A stretch of DNA of 64,000 bases from Mariprofundus sp. (GCA_021772835.1 JAJFLE010000007.1:1-64000), one strand, 5' to 3'; shown: positions 37,328-46,594, counted from the first letter of the stretch. Notes: generated by a model not told the origin, from the sequence alone. A program made the numbers and translations.

Positions 37328-38047
37328 ATGCATTGCAGGCTATATATTGATGAAGAGATCACCGTTGGCAGCAGCATGGGGCTGGCTTCCGATCAGGGGC
37401 ATTACCTACGCACTGTCATGCGCCTTGGTCCCGGCAACCCGGTGATAATATTCAATGGTTTCGGTGGTGAATATCAAGCCAGCATAGAGATGATTAACAA
37501 ACAGGAAACCAGCGTCTATATCGAATCATTTGTCGACATCACCAGGGAAATGCCGGTACGTGTGCACATTGTGCAGGCCGCCTGCCGCAGCGAAAAAATT
37601 GATGTGGTGCTGCAAAAGGCGACCGAGTTGGGGGCCGTCAGCTTTTCCATCGTTCGAAGCGAACGCAGCTCTCTGAAGCTCGATGGCACAAAACTCGACA
37701 GGCGCATTGAGCGCTGGCAGAAGATTGTTATTGAGGCATGTGAGCAGAGTGAGCGCACCATTATCCCCAAAGTGCAGTGGATCAATAAACTCAGTGATAC
37801 TCCAAACCTGGGCCTGGCTTTCACCCTGCATCCGGACACCGACACAAGCTGGCCTGAACAGCGGCAACACATGCTCAGCACACCTGATATTACGTTTGCC
37901 ATCGGCCCTGAAGGCGGATGGAGCAATCGCGACATTGAAACACTCGCGGCCAGAGGCTTTCAAGCAGTGAGATTCGGCCCTCGCGTCATGCGCACCGAAA
38001 CTGCTGCCCCGGCACTGTTAGCCGCCGTCCAGTCCCTGCTCGATTAG
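37328..38047 (+). CDS. rsmE: 16S rRNA m3U1498 methyltransferase
   Basis: SPOUT-class methyltransferase of the small ribosomal subunit. Its knot motifs are FAIGPEGGWSNRDIE and RFGPRVMRTETAAPALLA. I start at MHCRLYIDEEI because family members begin this way. A GTG 27 bases earlier is also in frame. Length 239 aa is typical. It is divergent from ubiC. Confidence 0.93.
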   Translation: MHCRLYIDEEITVGSSMGLASDQGHYLRTVMRLGPGNPVIIFNGFGGEYQASIEMINKQETSVYIESFVDITREMPVRVHIVQAACRSEKIDVVLQKATELGAVSFSIVRSERSSLKLDGTKLDRRIERWQKIVIEACEQSERTIIPKVQWINKLSDTPNLGLAFTLHPDTDTSWPEQRQHMLSTPDITFAIGPEGGWSNRDIETLAARGFQAVRFGPRVMRTETAAPALLAAVQSLLD

Positions 38048-38136
38048 CCTGTTCTGATAAACACGCAAGCGCTGGTCAGGCATATGCTCCAGCTGATTTT
38101 CTCTGACATCCACCATTAAAAGCGTAAAACTGTTTT

Positions 38137-38152
38137 TGTGATGTTGGTCACG
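38137..38152. promoter_or_regulatory. CRP/FNR-superfamily type palindrome
   Basis: TGTGA-TGTTGG-TCACG lies about 55 bases before the first micro membrane protein. The half-sites fit regulators of the CRP/FNR family. Which one is not decidable from sequence. Confidence 0.45.
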
Positions 38153-38205
38153 GAAGTGGTAAATCTGAACCGCAGCATTTGCCGACAAGCTCAACAATGG
38201 AGGAA

Positions 38206-38280
38206 ATGATGATTAAATTTGATATTGCTTACACGATCCTGGCATTGGCTTTTCTATACATCGGCGCCAACATCGCTTAA
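38206..38280 (+). CDS. 24-aa micro membrane protein, copy 1
   Basis: Starts MMIKFDIA and ends YIGANIA, with one short hydrophobic helix between. GGAGG lies two to three bases before the first ATG and six before the second. It shares the pattern FDIA..(I/V)..L...Y(I/V)G(A/S) with the next ORF, so the two are paralogues. No named family is known to me. Size recalls small subunits of respiratory oxidases, but that is only a size analogy. Confidence 0.6.
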   Translation: MMIKFDIAYTILALAFLYIGANIA

Positions 38281-38449
38281 TACAAGTCGTTAATTTCAAA
38301 ATCTGTTCGCCTCGTGGAGCAACTCTGGCGACACATCGGCCAGCCCCTTCACATACACTTGCTCAACCATCAGCGCGATTGTGATTTCCGACACATCCGG
38401 CACATGCTCAACGCTTATCATCACCCCCAACACTCCGGAGGGTGAAACC

Positions 38450-38521
38450 ATGATCGAATTTGATATTGCCATTTCTGTTATTACTTTGACCGGCTTTTAT
38501 GTTGGCAGCGCACTCATCTAA
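38450..38521 (+). CDS. 23-aa micro membrane protein, copy 2
   Basis: Starts MIEFDIAISVITL and ends YVGSALI, preceded by GGAGGG nine bases before the ATG. It is paralogous to the 24-residue ORF 170 bases upstream. Two independent good ribosome sites plus conserved residue pattern argue that both are real. Confidence 0.6.
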   Translation: MIEFDIAISVITLTGFYVGSALI

Positions 38522-38593
38522 GCAAACACTGAATAATTAACGTTTTTCAAGAGCTGGGCTCAAGCACCTTAATGCAGGGGAACGCTGACTTTT

Positions 38594-39403
38594 TCAGAGT
38601 ACCCTTAGCTTCTGGAAGCTGGTTAAAACAGCCTGCAAGTCCTGCCAACTCTTCTGCTTCTGCCCAGGCGAACGTAGCAGGTAAGCCGGGTGATACGTCA
38701 CCCAGACCGGAATCCCCTGATAGTCATGCCACTGCCCGCGAAGTGAACCCAGCGGTTCATCCGTTTTGAGCACAGTTTGTGCAGCCACACGCCCAAGCAG
38801 GCAGATCATCCTCGGCTGCAGTAGATCCAGTTGTTGTTCAAACCACAGGCTACACGCCTGCACTTCATCGGCTTTCGGGTCGCGATTATTCGGTGGCCTG
38901 CACTTGATTGTATTCATAATATAGATCTGATTCCGATCCATGCCTATGGCCGCAAGCATACGGTCGAGCAATTGTCCTGCGCGTCCGACAAACGGCTCAC
39001 CCTGCAAATCCTCATCACGCCCCGGCGCTTCTCCGATAAACACCAGATCAGCATTAGGGTCACCAACACCAAACACCACCTGCATGCGCTCTTCACTCAA
39101 TGTACAGAGGCGACATGTCGATGCTTTCAGTGCCAAGCCCGACAAGGCATCGGAGGTGTCTGCAGCCGGAACTTCTGCTTTTATTTCGGGGGATTGAATC
39201 GCACCGGGGATGACAACGGGCACATTCATCGCAGTCGCATCCACAGCTTTAACTGGCTGCTCTGGCACAACTGCAGCTATCGCAGCTGCTTGATCAGAAT
39301 CAGATTGCGACGAAGTCGATTGTGCAGAACTAAAAAGGGAAACCGGTGTTTGCACACCGATCTCCCTTAAATATGTTTCTATAAATTGTTCGCTTTCAGC
39401 CAA
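38594..39403 (-). CDS. Uracil-DNA glycosylase, family 4 (iron-sulfur)
   Basis: Removes uracil from DNA. GEAPGRDEDLQGEPFVGRAGQLLD (about 125-148) and VTYHPAYLLRSP are the two active-site motifs of family 4. Cys97, Cys100, Cys168 and Cys184 are placed to bind a [4Fe-4S] cluster. The first 80 residues are a low-complexity Ser/Ala/Gln linker, common in proteobacterial members. Length 269 aa. Three bases separate it from fbp. Confidence 0.9.
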   Translation of the reverse strand: MAESEQFIETYLREIGVQTPVSLFSSAQSTSSQSDSDQAAAIAAVVPEQPVKAVDATAMNVPVVIPGAIQSPEIKAEVPAADTSDALSGLALKASTCRLCTLSEERMQVVFGVGDPNADLVFIGEAPGRDEDLQGEPFVGRAGQLLDRMLAAIGMDRNQIYIMNTIKCRPPNNRDPKADEVQACSLWFEQQLDLLQPRMICLLGRVAAQTVLKTDEPLGSLRGQWHDYQGIPVWVTYHPAYLLRSPGQKQKSWQDLQAVLTSFQKLRVL

Positions 39404-39405
39404 GA

Positions 39406-40353
39406 TCAGCCAAGCAGTGAATCAACGTTGGTGTTAGACCCCAGATATACCGGAACACGCTGATGCAGTGCTTCAGGTTCGATATCCATGACTGCAATAC
39501 CGTTACTCATCGCCTTACCGCCAGCCTGTTCCATAACAAAGCCCATTGGAATGGCTTCATAGAGCAGACGCAGCTTACCCGTCGTGTTCTTCTCATCAGC
39601 AGGATAAAGGAAAACACCGCCCTTAAGCAGGGTACGATGCATGTCGGCCACCATCGCACCGACATAACGCATGCCAAGACCGGTTTCGATCTTCATGCGA
39701 TCCAGGTTGTCGCCCATACCATCCAGCCATTTATCCTTGTTGGACTCATTCACAGAGTAGTAACCGCCGGTTTCAGGGATACGAATATCTGCATGGCTGA
39801 GTTCAAAACGGGCTGAAGCGGGGTTGAATGTGTAGCCATCCACGCCAGCTCCAACGGAGCAAACCATCATCAGGGAAGGGCCATACAATACGTAACCGGC
39901 AGCAATAACGCTCTGCCCCGACTGCAACGTATCGGATACATGAGGACGCTCGGAGTTGGCAGTTTTACGTTTAACAATCGAGAAGATCGTGCCCACCGGG
40001 CCATCCACATCGAGGTTTGAAGAACCATCTAGCGGATCAACCAACACGAGATAATCGGCGTGTGAGTACTCTTCAATCACCAGCAACTCTTCCTGTTCCT
40101 CGGAACCTACCGCGCAGACAAAACCTGTAGAGCGCATTTCATCCAGAAAGATTTCATCGGAGAGCACATCGAGCATCTGCTGCTGTTCGCCCTGAACATT
40201 TTCGCTACCTGCGCCACCGAGTGCGCCACGGAACACAGCACCGCGTAGAACAGCTGCGATTTCGATCGCCGCACGCCCTACACCCTGAATAATCGGCATC
40301 ATCGTTGCGCCGTTGTCGCCCTGCTTGGCAATCTTGTTCAATGTTGTTGGCAT
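39406..40353 (-). CDS. fbp: Fructose-1,6-bisphosphatase class 1
   Basis: Hydrolyses fructose-1,6-bisphosphate in gluconeogenesis or the Calvin cycle. The metal site is LVLVDPLDGSSNLDVDGPVGTIFSI. KLRLLYEAIPMGFVMEQAGGKA is the substrate and product end. I start at MPTTLNKIAKQG because an ideal GGAGG lies five bases upstream. An in-frame ATG 48 bases earlier has none. Length 315 aa from this start. Confidence 0.95.
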   Translation of the reverse strand: MPTTLNKIAKQGDNGATMMPIIQGVGRAAIEIAAVLRGAVFRGALGGAGSENVQGEQQQMLDVLSDEIFLDEMRSTGFVCAVGSEEQEELLVIEEYSHADYLVLVDPLDGSSNLDVDGPVGTIFSIVKRKTANSERPHVSDTLQSGQSVIAAGYVLYGPSLMMVCSVGAGVDGYTFNPASARFELSHADIRIPETGGYYSVNESNKDKWLDGMGDNLDRMKIETGLGMRYVGAMVADMHRTLLKGGVFLYPADEKNTTGKLRLLYEAIPMGFVMEQAGGKAMSNGIAVMDIEPEALHQRVPVYLGSNTNVDSLLG

Positions 40354-40436
40354 GTCGCCTCCAGAATAAATCTTACGAAAAAGCGCGCTCATACTAGCCA
40401 ATCATGGGCGCGAATACAAAAACCCTGATCGAACTG

Positions 40437-41834
40437 TTAGCTAAAGGCAGCAAGCAGCCTTTTATGAATGCCTTCAAAACCGCCATTGGAAAGTACCAGC
40501 ACATGATCCCCTGAAGACACGCCGCCAGCTACAAAGCTGACAATCGCGCCCACATCATCAATGAGAGACGCATGGGTTCCTATTCTGCGGCACACCTCGG
40601 CGGCATCGAGCACCTCTTCCGGCTGCAGATTGCGATCAGACGGCCTGGCAAATACCACACGATCAGCCGCATCAAAACAGAGTGGCAGACGATCCTGATG
40701 GATGCGCGTGCGCATGGTGTTGGAGCGCGGCTCAACAATGACCCACAAGCGCCCATCCGATCCGTTCTTTTTCATGCTCGCACTGGCGGCCGTCACCATG
40801 CCGGTGATCGCCGTCGGATGGTGAGCGAAATCATCAAAGACTTTCACACCGGCAGCTTCTCCCACCAGCGTCATGCGGCGGCGGATACCGCTGAAGCTTT
40901 CAAAGGCCTGTTTGATCACTGCAAGCTCAACACCCATATTTACCGCCGCTGCGGCAACTGCACAGGCATTGGCCACATTATGCACACCAATCATACCCCA
41001 TAGCACATCCAGCACACTCTGCCCATCTCGATAGAGGCGGAATGATGAACCATCCTCGCTGCTCTCCTGCCATTGCCAGGTCGCGTCCTTATGCCCCAGA
41101 CGTGCAAAAGTGGTCAGCTGCGACCAGCAGCCGCGTGCCAGCACATCTGAAATATTGGCATCATCAGCATTGGCTACAACCAGACCGTCTGTCGGCACGG
41201 TGCGCAGCAAATGATTGAACTGGATCTTGATCGCCTCAAGGTTTGGAAAGATATCGGCATGATCGTATTCAAGATTATTCAGAATCAACGTGCGGGCATG
41301 ATAGTGCAGAAACTTGCTGCGTTTATCGAAAAAAGCGGTGTCGTATTCATCGCCCTCCAGTATAAATGGTTCACCCTCACCAATCCTTGCTCCGCCGCCG
41401 AAATTTTCCGGCACGCCGCCAATGAGGAAACCGGGAGAGCGCCCCGCCACTTCCAGCACATGCGCCATCAGCGATGATGACGTGGTTTTGCCATGGGTAC
41501 CTGCGACAACAGCAGCATGGCGCCCCGGCAGTATATGCTTGCCGACAAACTCAGGCCCCGAACAGTAAGCCAGTCCTCGATTAAGAATGGCCTCAACTTC
41601 CACATTGCCACGGCTCATGGCATTGCCGATCACGCAGAGATCCGGAGCGGGGTTCAGATTGTTTTCAGAAAAAGGTGCAATGGCCACGCCGAGCTCGGCC
41701 AGATAATCAGACATGGGCGGGTAAACACCGGCATCGGAGCCGCTGACCTGCCAGCCCTGAGCTTTAGCAAGTGCCGCAATGGCAGCCATGGCTGTACCGC
41801 ATACACCGAGAATATGGAGATGTTTGATTGTCAT
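40437..41834 (-). CDS. mpl: UDP-MurNAc:tripeptide (L-Ala-gamma-D-Glu-meso-DAP) ligase
   Basis: Recycles murein tripeptide by joining it to UDP-MurNAc. Mur-ligase ATP loop AGTHGKTTSSSL lies near 112, EGDEYDTAFFDKRSKFLHY near 158-176 is typical of Mpl rather than MurC, and DDFAHHPTAITG lies near 337. Length 465 aa. A separate murC is present at 60.8-62.1 kb, which supports Mpl here. Confidence 0.93.
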   Translation of the reverse strand: MTIKHLHILGVCGTAMAAIAALAKAQGWQVSGSDAGVYPPMSDYLAELGVAIAPFSENNLNPAPDLCVIGNAMSRGNVEVEAILNRGLAYCSGPEFVGKHILPGRHAAVVAGTHGKTTSSSLMAHVLEVAGRSPGFLIGGVPENFGGGARIGEGEPFILEGDEYDTAFFDKRSKFLHYHARTLILNNLEYDHADIFPNLEAIKIQFNHLLRTVPTDGLVVANADDANISDVLARGCWSQLTTFARLGHKDATWQWQESSEDGSSFRLYRDGQSVLDVLWGMIGVHNVANACAVAAAAVNMGVELAVIKQAFESFSGIRRRMTLVGEAAGVKVFDDFAHHPTAITGMVTAASASMKKNGSDGRLWVIVEPRSNTMRTRIHQDRLPLCFDAADRVVFARPSDRNLQPEEVLDAAEVCRRIGTHASLIDDVGAIVSFVAGGVSSGDHVLVLSNGGFEGIHKRLLAAFS

Positions 41835-41969
41835 ATGTTCTCAATCATAGAGGCGAGTGGCGACAAATTAAATCAAAAAGAGCGCCCGTCCATAAGAGCG
41901 CCATGTTGCCCCCTCTCAGGGCTGCAGCGGATAAAAGACATTTCAATAAAATTTGGCCATGATACGGCC

Positions 41970-42641
41970 ATGAATCTGCATGTACTACCACATCTCACGG
42001 TTGAAACAGGCCCGAACCCGGTCGCCAGCATCATATGGCTGCACGGACTCGGCGCCGACGGTCACGACTTTGAACCCATCGTCGGCCAACTCGGCATGCC
42101 TGCCGATCTGCCGGTTCGTTTTATTTTTCCGCATGCGCCAAGCATCCCGGTCACACTCAATGGCGGTTATATCATGCCCGCCTGGTATGATATCAAACAG
42201 ACTGATCTGGGCATCGAACACGACCGCAAAGGCATCACGGATTCAGCCCGCAGCATCCAGATGCTGATTGATCGGGAGATCATGCAGGGCGTTAAACCCG
42301 AGTCCATTATTCTGGCCGGTTTCTCACAGGGAGCCGCCATGGCCCTGCATGTGGGTTTAAGGCAGGAGAAGCCGTTGGCCGGTATTATGGCGCTCTCCGG
42401 TTACCTGCTGTTGCCGAATGATACCGCAGGCTTTCTGGCAAGCGCCAAAACCACCCCGGTATTCATGGCCCATGGCATTCACGATCCCGTTGTCAGCTTT
42501 GATTTGGGTGACAGCTCGCGCAGAAAAATTGTCGCCGCCGACTGTCAGGTGGAGTGGCACAGCTACCCGATGGAACATCAGGTCTGTGCACAGGAGATCA
42601 AACAGATCGGCAAGTGGATCACGCAAACCCTGAACGGTTAA
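41970..42641 (+). CDS. Carboxylesterase / phospholipase (alpha/beta hydrolase)
   Basis: 223 aa of the Est/phospholipase-carboxylesterase family. Oxyanion loop IIWLHGLGADGHDF is followed by nucleophile Ser119 in GFSQGA, an Asp in MAHGIHDPVVSF and a His in YPMEHQVC. I start at MNLHVLPHLT. The frame is open further but overlaps mpl antisense. Its last 27 codons and 90 bases beyond are duplicated at 47912-48080. Confidence 0.93.
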   Translation: MNLHVLPHLTVETGPNPVASIIWLHGLGADGHDFEPIVGQLGMPADLPVRFIFPHAPSIPVTLNGGYIMPAWYDIKQTDLGIEHDRKGITDSARSIQMLIDREIMQGVKPESIILAGFSQGAAMALHVGLRQEKPLAGIMALSGYLLLPNDTAGFLASAKTTPVFMAHGIHDPVVSFDLGDSSRRKIVAADCQVEWHSYPMEHQVCAQEIKQIGKWITQTLNG

Positions 42642-42731
42642 ATCCGAAGAAAAGAGCGCCGCCGCATCACGGCCTTGCGTCTGCAACACCTTGGACTCAA
42701 CAACCCACTACTCCGCGACAGTCTGTTTCCG
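42561..42731 (+). repeat. Direct repeat A, copy 1 (3' end of the esterase gene plus downstream)
   Basis: About 171 bases from within the esterase codons for YPMEHQVC to beyond its stop. They reappear at 47912-48080 in the same orientation with roughly 85-90 percent identity by eye. The two copies bracket a 5.2-kb accessory module. Confidence 0.8.
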
Positions 42732-42897
42732 GCCAACCCACCGGACGGACGGTCGGTCGTTGTGAGAGAATTATGTACTGTGTCCCCCTCCGATGCTTAT
42801 GAGCTTTAAAGGGTAGCGTCCTCTTTAGCTTTTGTCAGGCAATGCGCACGCCCTCGACAATGACCCAGTCGAATATCAGTTCTGCTATAATGGCAAT

Positions 42898-43362
42898 ATG
42901 TTTCATGTCATCGATGATGAAGAACACCTTCGAGAGCTGCTCAAAGTATTAATCAGCAGAGCTGGCTATGATGCTCTCTACTTTGAGTCCGGAGACCAAT
43001 ATCTCGAGTATTTCAATTCACCCGAATTTCAGAAGCCTATTGCTGTTCTAACTGACGTAATAATGCCTGGCATTAATGGTTATGATTTAACACTGGAGAT
43101 TCGAAAAGCTCTGCCACATCAAAAAATAGTTCTGATCACTGCTACTCCAGATTCAGAACACCACCAGCGGGCCACCAATCAACTATGTTATACATTACAT
43201 AAACCATACCCAATTATCCGATTTACTTCTTTACTAAATGCTTTAACCGCATGTGAGAGGGCAATTGCAAGCGGAGCTCATTCTGAGTTCCCCAACCATT
43301 GTACGCATGGAGTTGACCATAATTGTCCGTTTCACAATCTAGACAAATCAAATGACTTTTAA
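42898..43362 (+). CDS. Single-domain response regulator with His/Cys-rich tail
   Basis: 154 aa CheY-like receiver. Acidic pair in HVIDDEEH (6-8), phospho-acceptor Asp53 in LTDVIMPGING, Thr in VLITATPDS and Lys in LHKPYPI. No output domain follows. Instead the last 35 residues contain HCTHGVDHNCPFHN, a cluster that could bind metal. No sensor kinase is adjacent. The start MFHVIDDEE has only a weak ribosome site. Confidence 0.8.
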   Translation: MFHVIDDEEHLRELLKVLISRAGYDALYFESGDQYLEYFNSPEFQKPIAVLTDVIMPGINGYDLTLEIRKALPHQKIVLITATPDSEHHQRATNQLCYTLHKPYPIIRFTSLLNALTACERAIASGAHSEFPNHCTHGVDHNCPFHNLDKSNDF

Positions 43363-43471
43363 TTTCAATTGCGCGAATAACTGGTGACAAATATACGCAA
43401 GGTATGATTACTCGAATGTCCGCTATACGACGATGATGACAGGTAATGCACCCCCCCGGAATTGGTGAATG

Positions 43472-43688
43472 CCTATGCGTGGAATCGGGATTACGGGTTT
43501 TGTGTTTATTGTGGTCGGTATTCCGAGGACTGCTCTATGGCGGCTTCAGTTATCTGCAGGATTCCCATAAGGCCACGATTGAGTCGGTCGAGATGTTGAT
43601 CAAGGAGGCCCGCGGACAATGTTCCGGCGAGGGCCGGTGCGCCACCCCTCGTGGTGCGTTTGTACTTGGTGGTGGCAGAAAGAGGTGA
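43472..43688 (+). pseudogene. Frameshifted small membrane protein related to the one at 47355
   Basis: One frame reads MPMRGIGITGFVFIVVGI. A shift near 43525 continues as FRGLLYGGFSYLQDSHKATIESVEMLIKE. Together these parallel the intact protein at 47355-47567 (LIVAGSLGLIYGGFTYTKDT and on). A further shift seems needed for the last helix. I read it as a decayed paralogue rather than an 80-aa gene. Confidence 0.5.
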
Positions 43689-43702
43689 GTCTCAAGAAAG
43701 AA

Positions 43703-43733
43703 GAAAGGCGGACACGAATCGTGCCCACCTTTC
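43703..43733 (-). terminator. Terminator of the SYLF-domain gene
   Basis: On the minus strand GAAAGGTGGGCACG-ATT-CGTGTCCGCCTTTC is followed by TTCTTTCTT. Both imperfect positions are G-U pairs only in the minus-strand RNA, which fixes the direction. Confidence 0.6.
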
Positions 43734-43798
43734 TATGGCGTGTGGAATAATCTCTAGTGGTTTATTGCCATCCTGGCATAAATCAGCGTTTGCCTGAC

Positions 43799-44359
43799 CT
43801 AGGGTTTAATATGAGAGATTTTTGTTCCCTCGATGCTGACCCCCGCCATCAACCCCTGCTGACTGAAGATGAAGGCATAGGCATCGTTTTTCAGCGAGGA
43901 GGTCGATAAATTCTTTGCGACCCCTTCATCCACCACGACCACTGTCGGTCCAACACCGATTTCCCAACCCTTCGATTTTTCGAGATATTTAACGGCTTTG
44001 TCAGTCATCAGGAATACGGCATATCCGTAGGATTGAGCGCCAGCCTGCAGTCCCCATGAGCCGGTGACGGAGTTGTAATACCCGGTGACCTTCGACCCCT
44101 TGATGAGCTCGCCTTCGCCGTAAGCACCGCCGAAGATGAGACCTGCCTTGACGATATTAGGGAATATGAGGATCGCCTTGGCATCCTGTGCAAGATTTTT
44201 GGCGGAAGGTGAGGTCTTGTAAAGCGTCTGCAATGCCTGCCTGGCATCTCTATCCAGATCCTCGGCGGTAGCCGCACTTGCCTGACTTGCCATGCCCATC
44301 GAGATGATGGATGCCGTTGCCAGTATGAATGCGAGGAGATGATTTCGTTTCCTGTACAT
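43799..44359 (-). CDS. YSC84/SYLF-domain lipid-binding exported protein
   Basis: 186 aa with a signal peptide (LLAFILATASIISMGMASQASA). The SYLF domain covers most of the rest: AKAILIFPNIVKAGLIFGGAYGEGELI, SVTGSWGLQAGAQSYGYAVFLMTDKAV, GWEIGVGPTVVVVDEG and AYAFIFSQQGLMAGVSIEGTKIS. The family binds phosphoinositides in eukaryotes. Bacterial periplasmic members are uncharacterised and often stress-linked. GGAGC precedes the start. Confidence 0.88.
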   Translation of the reverse strand: MYRKRNHLLAFILATASIISMGMASQASAATAEDLDRDARQALQTLYKTSPSAKNLAQDAKAILIFPNIVKAGLIFGGAYGEGELIKGSKVTGYYNSVTGSWGLQAGAQSYGYAVFLMTDKAVKYLEKSKGWEIGVGPTVVVVDEGVAKNLSTSSLKNDAYAFIFSQQGLMAGVSIEGTKISHIKP

Positions 44360-44674
44360 ATTGTTGCTCCTTCTTCGTGTTATTCGGGGCCAGCTGACGA
44401 AATGGCCATGCGAACCCCTTATGTCGCAGCCGGACTTGTGTCATCCATGCCCCCGGCGACAGACTGTAAAAGCACGCATCTGGCGCAGCCAAGGGAAACA
44501 GGATGGAATATCCGGATACAAAAAAATAATAGCCACGTGATTTGGAATCGTCTGTACGGTGGCATACATTACTCGCTAGGATGACGGCTAAGGAAGTCTT
44601 CCACAGGGTGCAGATGTATGATGTTTTCAGTTTCGGGGCTCCCAGAACAAAATGCCAGCTTCCTCGAAGCCACC
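44360..44674. other. Intergenic region
   Basis: About 315 bases with no supportable gene. It presumably holds the promoter of the SYLF gene. I see no clear terminator for the gene to its right. Confidence 0.4.
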
Positions 44675-44989
44675 CTAACCCGCGAAGGATGCCGTATCCC
44701 ACATGACATTTTCGCCTGCCGCTGCTGCCGCTGAAAGCAGGTCGATCAAAGGCGTCGCCCGATGTGTCACGCTTACTGTCGGCTCATCCGGATCGTTACT
44801 TTCAAGCGGTGATGAAGTTTTACCTGCTTCAATAGCTGCCTTTAATCGACGTAGCGCCACCGGCACATCTGCAGCCAGTATAGCACCGGGTACGTTTGTG
44901 CTGTGTCCCATCATTTTCACCATGCCAAGCGCCACATCCTCAAACATGGTGATGCCTGCATGAGAATCCGTTTTAAATGTTATCGGCAT
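44675..44989 (-). CDS. DUF1840-family protein
   Basis: 104 aa starting MPITFKTDSHAGITMFEDVALGMVKMMG and continuing VPGAILAADVPVALRRLKAAIE, the DUF1840 pattern. Function unknown, small and soluble. AGGAG lies eight bases upstream of the chosen ATG. The open frame extends further without a ribosome site. Confidence 0.8.
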   Translation of the reverse strand: MPITFKTDSHAGITMFEDVALGMVKMMGHSTNVPGAILAADVPVALRRLKAAIEAGKTSSPLESNDPDEPTVSVTHRATPLIDLLSAAAAAGENVMWDTASFAG

Positions 44990-45127
44990 ATTATTCTCCT
45001 CGTATAAACAGATATTTCTGACCATGCCTTGAATGCTCTTCTGTGTCGGCCGGTTGCCAATACGAGTTTGCCCACACGCGCCGAATCCATTCTCCCGTAC
45101 GTATGGCAGTGGACACAATCTTGGCCA

Positions 45128-46288
45128 CTATTCGCCAAGCAGCTCAGCCAGTGGACGCAATTGTTCCACATGCTCAGAGATCACTTTCACCACAACGATG
45201 ATCGGGATGCCGAGCAGCATTCCCCATATGCCCCACAGCCAGCCCCAAAACAGCAATGAAATAAACACCGCCGCCGCATTCATCCTTGCTATACGTCCAG
45301 TGGCCCAGGTCGTGGCAAACACACCCACGGCGGTCGCCAATACCAACGATGCCCCCGCAACCAAGAGCGCCATCGAGACCGAATCAAATTGCATAAAGGC
45401 AGCCGTACCAGTCGCGAATGCTGTAAAGACCGGACCTATGTAGGGAATCACATGCATCAAGCCTGCACCCACCGCCCAGGCCCCGGCATTATCCAGGCCA
45501 ATTAAATGAAACGTCAGCCAGGTGAGCAGCCCTAAAAGTACATTTGTCATCATGAGTGTGAACATGTATTTCTGGATGGAATCGTTAATTCCATCCAATA
45601 TGTTGAGGGTGATTTTTTTCTGCGAAAACGAGGGCCCCGTCAATCGCACCAGCTTGCGCTTGAAGGTATCTCCACCGGCTAGAATGAAAAACACCAGGAA
45701 AATCACGACTGTCACCTGACCGATGGCACCCATAGCCCCCAAAGAACTGGCCCACATGAAGTCACCCAGCTTGAAGCCGGGTGCATCAATCGTCACATGG
45801 GTAGCACTCTGCTTACTGCCGGTTTGTTTGGTCGCATTTTCCATGGCGCCTACTGCAGACTGCACTTTCTGCAAATTACCGCTGCGGTCATCACGCATAT
45901 TAATGAACTGCGCAGACAATTTATTCGCCGCTACCGGCAACTGCGTCACTATGGTCTGCATCTGTCCGCGCAAAGCGTAAGCGCCCAGGGTCAGTGCAGA
46001 CACTATGGCGAGCATGACTATGCTGGTAGCCAACAGGCGCGGAAGCCTGATTTTTTCCAAATAACAAACCAGAGGATTCAAGGTATACGCAAGAAAAATA
46101 CCCAGCAACAAAGGAACTAAAAGTGATTGCATCCAATCGAGCGCAAACACAAAAGCGATGCTCGCCAACACTCCCAGCGCCAGTCCGCGCGCATCAACAG
46201 GCACATGTACGATAAAGGGTTTCACAACGTCCGCCCCTTGCGACGCAGGGAGCGGAGCTTCAGCCTCGGAAGTGAGAGGGTGATTCAT
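45128..46288 (-). CDS. AI-2E family transporter (PerM/YdiK-like)
   Basis: 386 aa membrane protein with about eight helices. The family architecture is visible: N-terminal hairpin (ALDWMQSLLVPLLLGIFLAYTLNPLV), a long soluble segment around 110-180, then VTVVIFLVFFILAGGDTFKRKLVRL and MHVIPYIGPVFTAFATGTAAF, ending LLFWGWLWGIWGMLLGIPIIVVVKVISEHVE. Substrate cannot be told from sequence. Despite the family name, autoinducer export is shown only for a few members. Confidence 0.9.
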   Translation of the reverse strand: MNHPLTSEAEAPLPASQGADVVKPFIVHVPVDARGLALGVLASIAFVFALDWMQSLLVPLLLGIFLAYTLNPLVCYLEKIRLPRLLATSIVMLAIVSALTLGAYALRGQMQTIVTQLPVAANKLSAQFINMRDDRSGNLQKVQSAVGAMENATKQTGSKQSATHVTIDAPGFKLGDFMWASSLGAMGAIGQVTVVIFLVFFILAGGDTFKRKLVRLTGPSFSQKKITLNILDGINDSIQKYMFTLMMTNVLLGLLTWLTFHLIGLDNAGAWAVGAGLMHVIPYIGPVFTAFATGTAAFMQFDSVSMALLVAGASLVLATAVGVFATTWATGRIARMNAAAVFISLLFWGWLWGIWGMLLGIPIIVVVKVISEHVEQLRPLAELLGE

Positions 46289-46315
46289 GGATTGTCCCGC
46301 ACGCTGTCATTCAAA

Positions 46316-46594
46316 CTATTTTCTGCGCAGGCTCTGCAGTAACTGCCATGAAACCCAGCCGCGCCCTAACCAGGTTGCAACGCGTTTTGGTCGCAGTGCG
46401 ACCAGCAACACGGCAATGCCGACAATGCCCTCAGGGTGTCGTTTCAAGTAACGCAGGGCTGTCATGCCGTGATCGGCCAGCGCCAATGGCATACGCCATG
46501 GTTCAACATGCTGCACAAACGTGCCACGTTGAGACGCAGCCTGCGCAACGATGCGTTCACGTCGCACAGCGATCCGCAGCAAGGTCTTATTCAT
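46316..46594 (-). CDS. YqjK-like protein
   Basis: 92 aa. Basic helical N-terminus (LLRIAVRRERIVAQAASQRGTF) and one hydrophobic segment (GIVGIAVLLVALRPKRVATWLGRGW) match YqjK. Last of a yqjD-yqjE-yqjK-type trio, overlapping YqjE by four bases. Function unknown, envelope-associated by context. Confidence 0.7.
   Translation of the reverse strand: MNKTLLRIAVRRERIVAQAASQRGTFVQHVEPWRMPLALADHGMTALRYLKRHPEGIVGIAVLLVALRPKRVATWLGRGWVSWQLLQSLRRK

Noticed and set aside
43446-43688. An intact 80-codon gene
   Set aside because: Matches to the 70-aa membrane protein jump between frames, so it is a frameshifted remnant.
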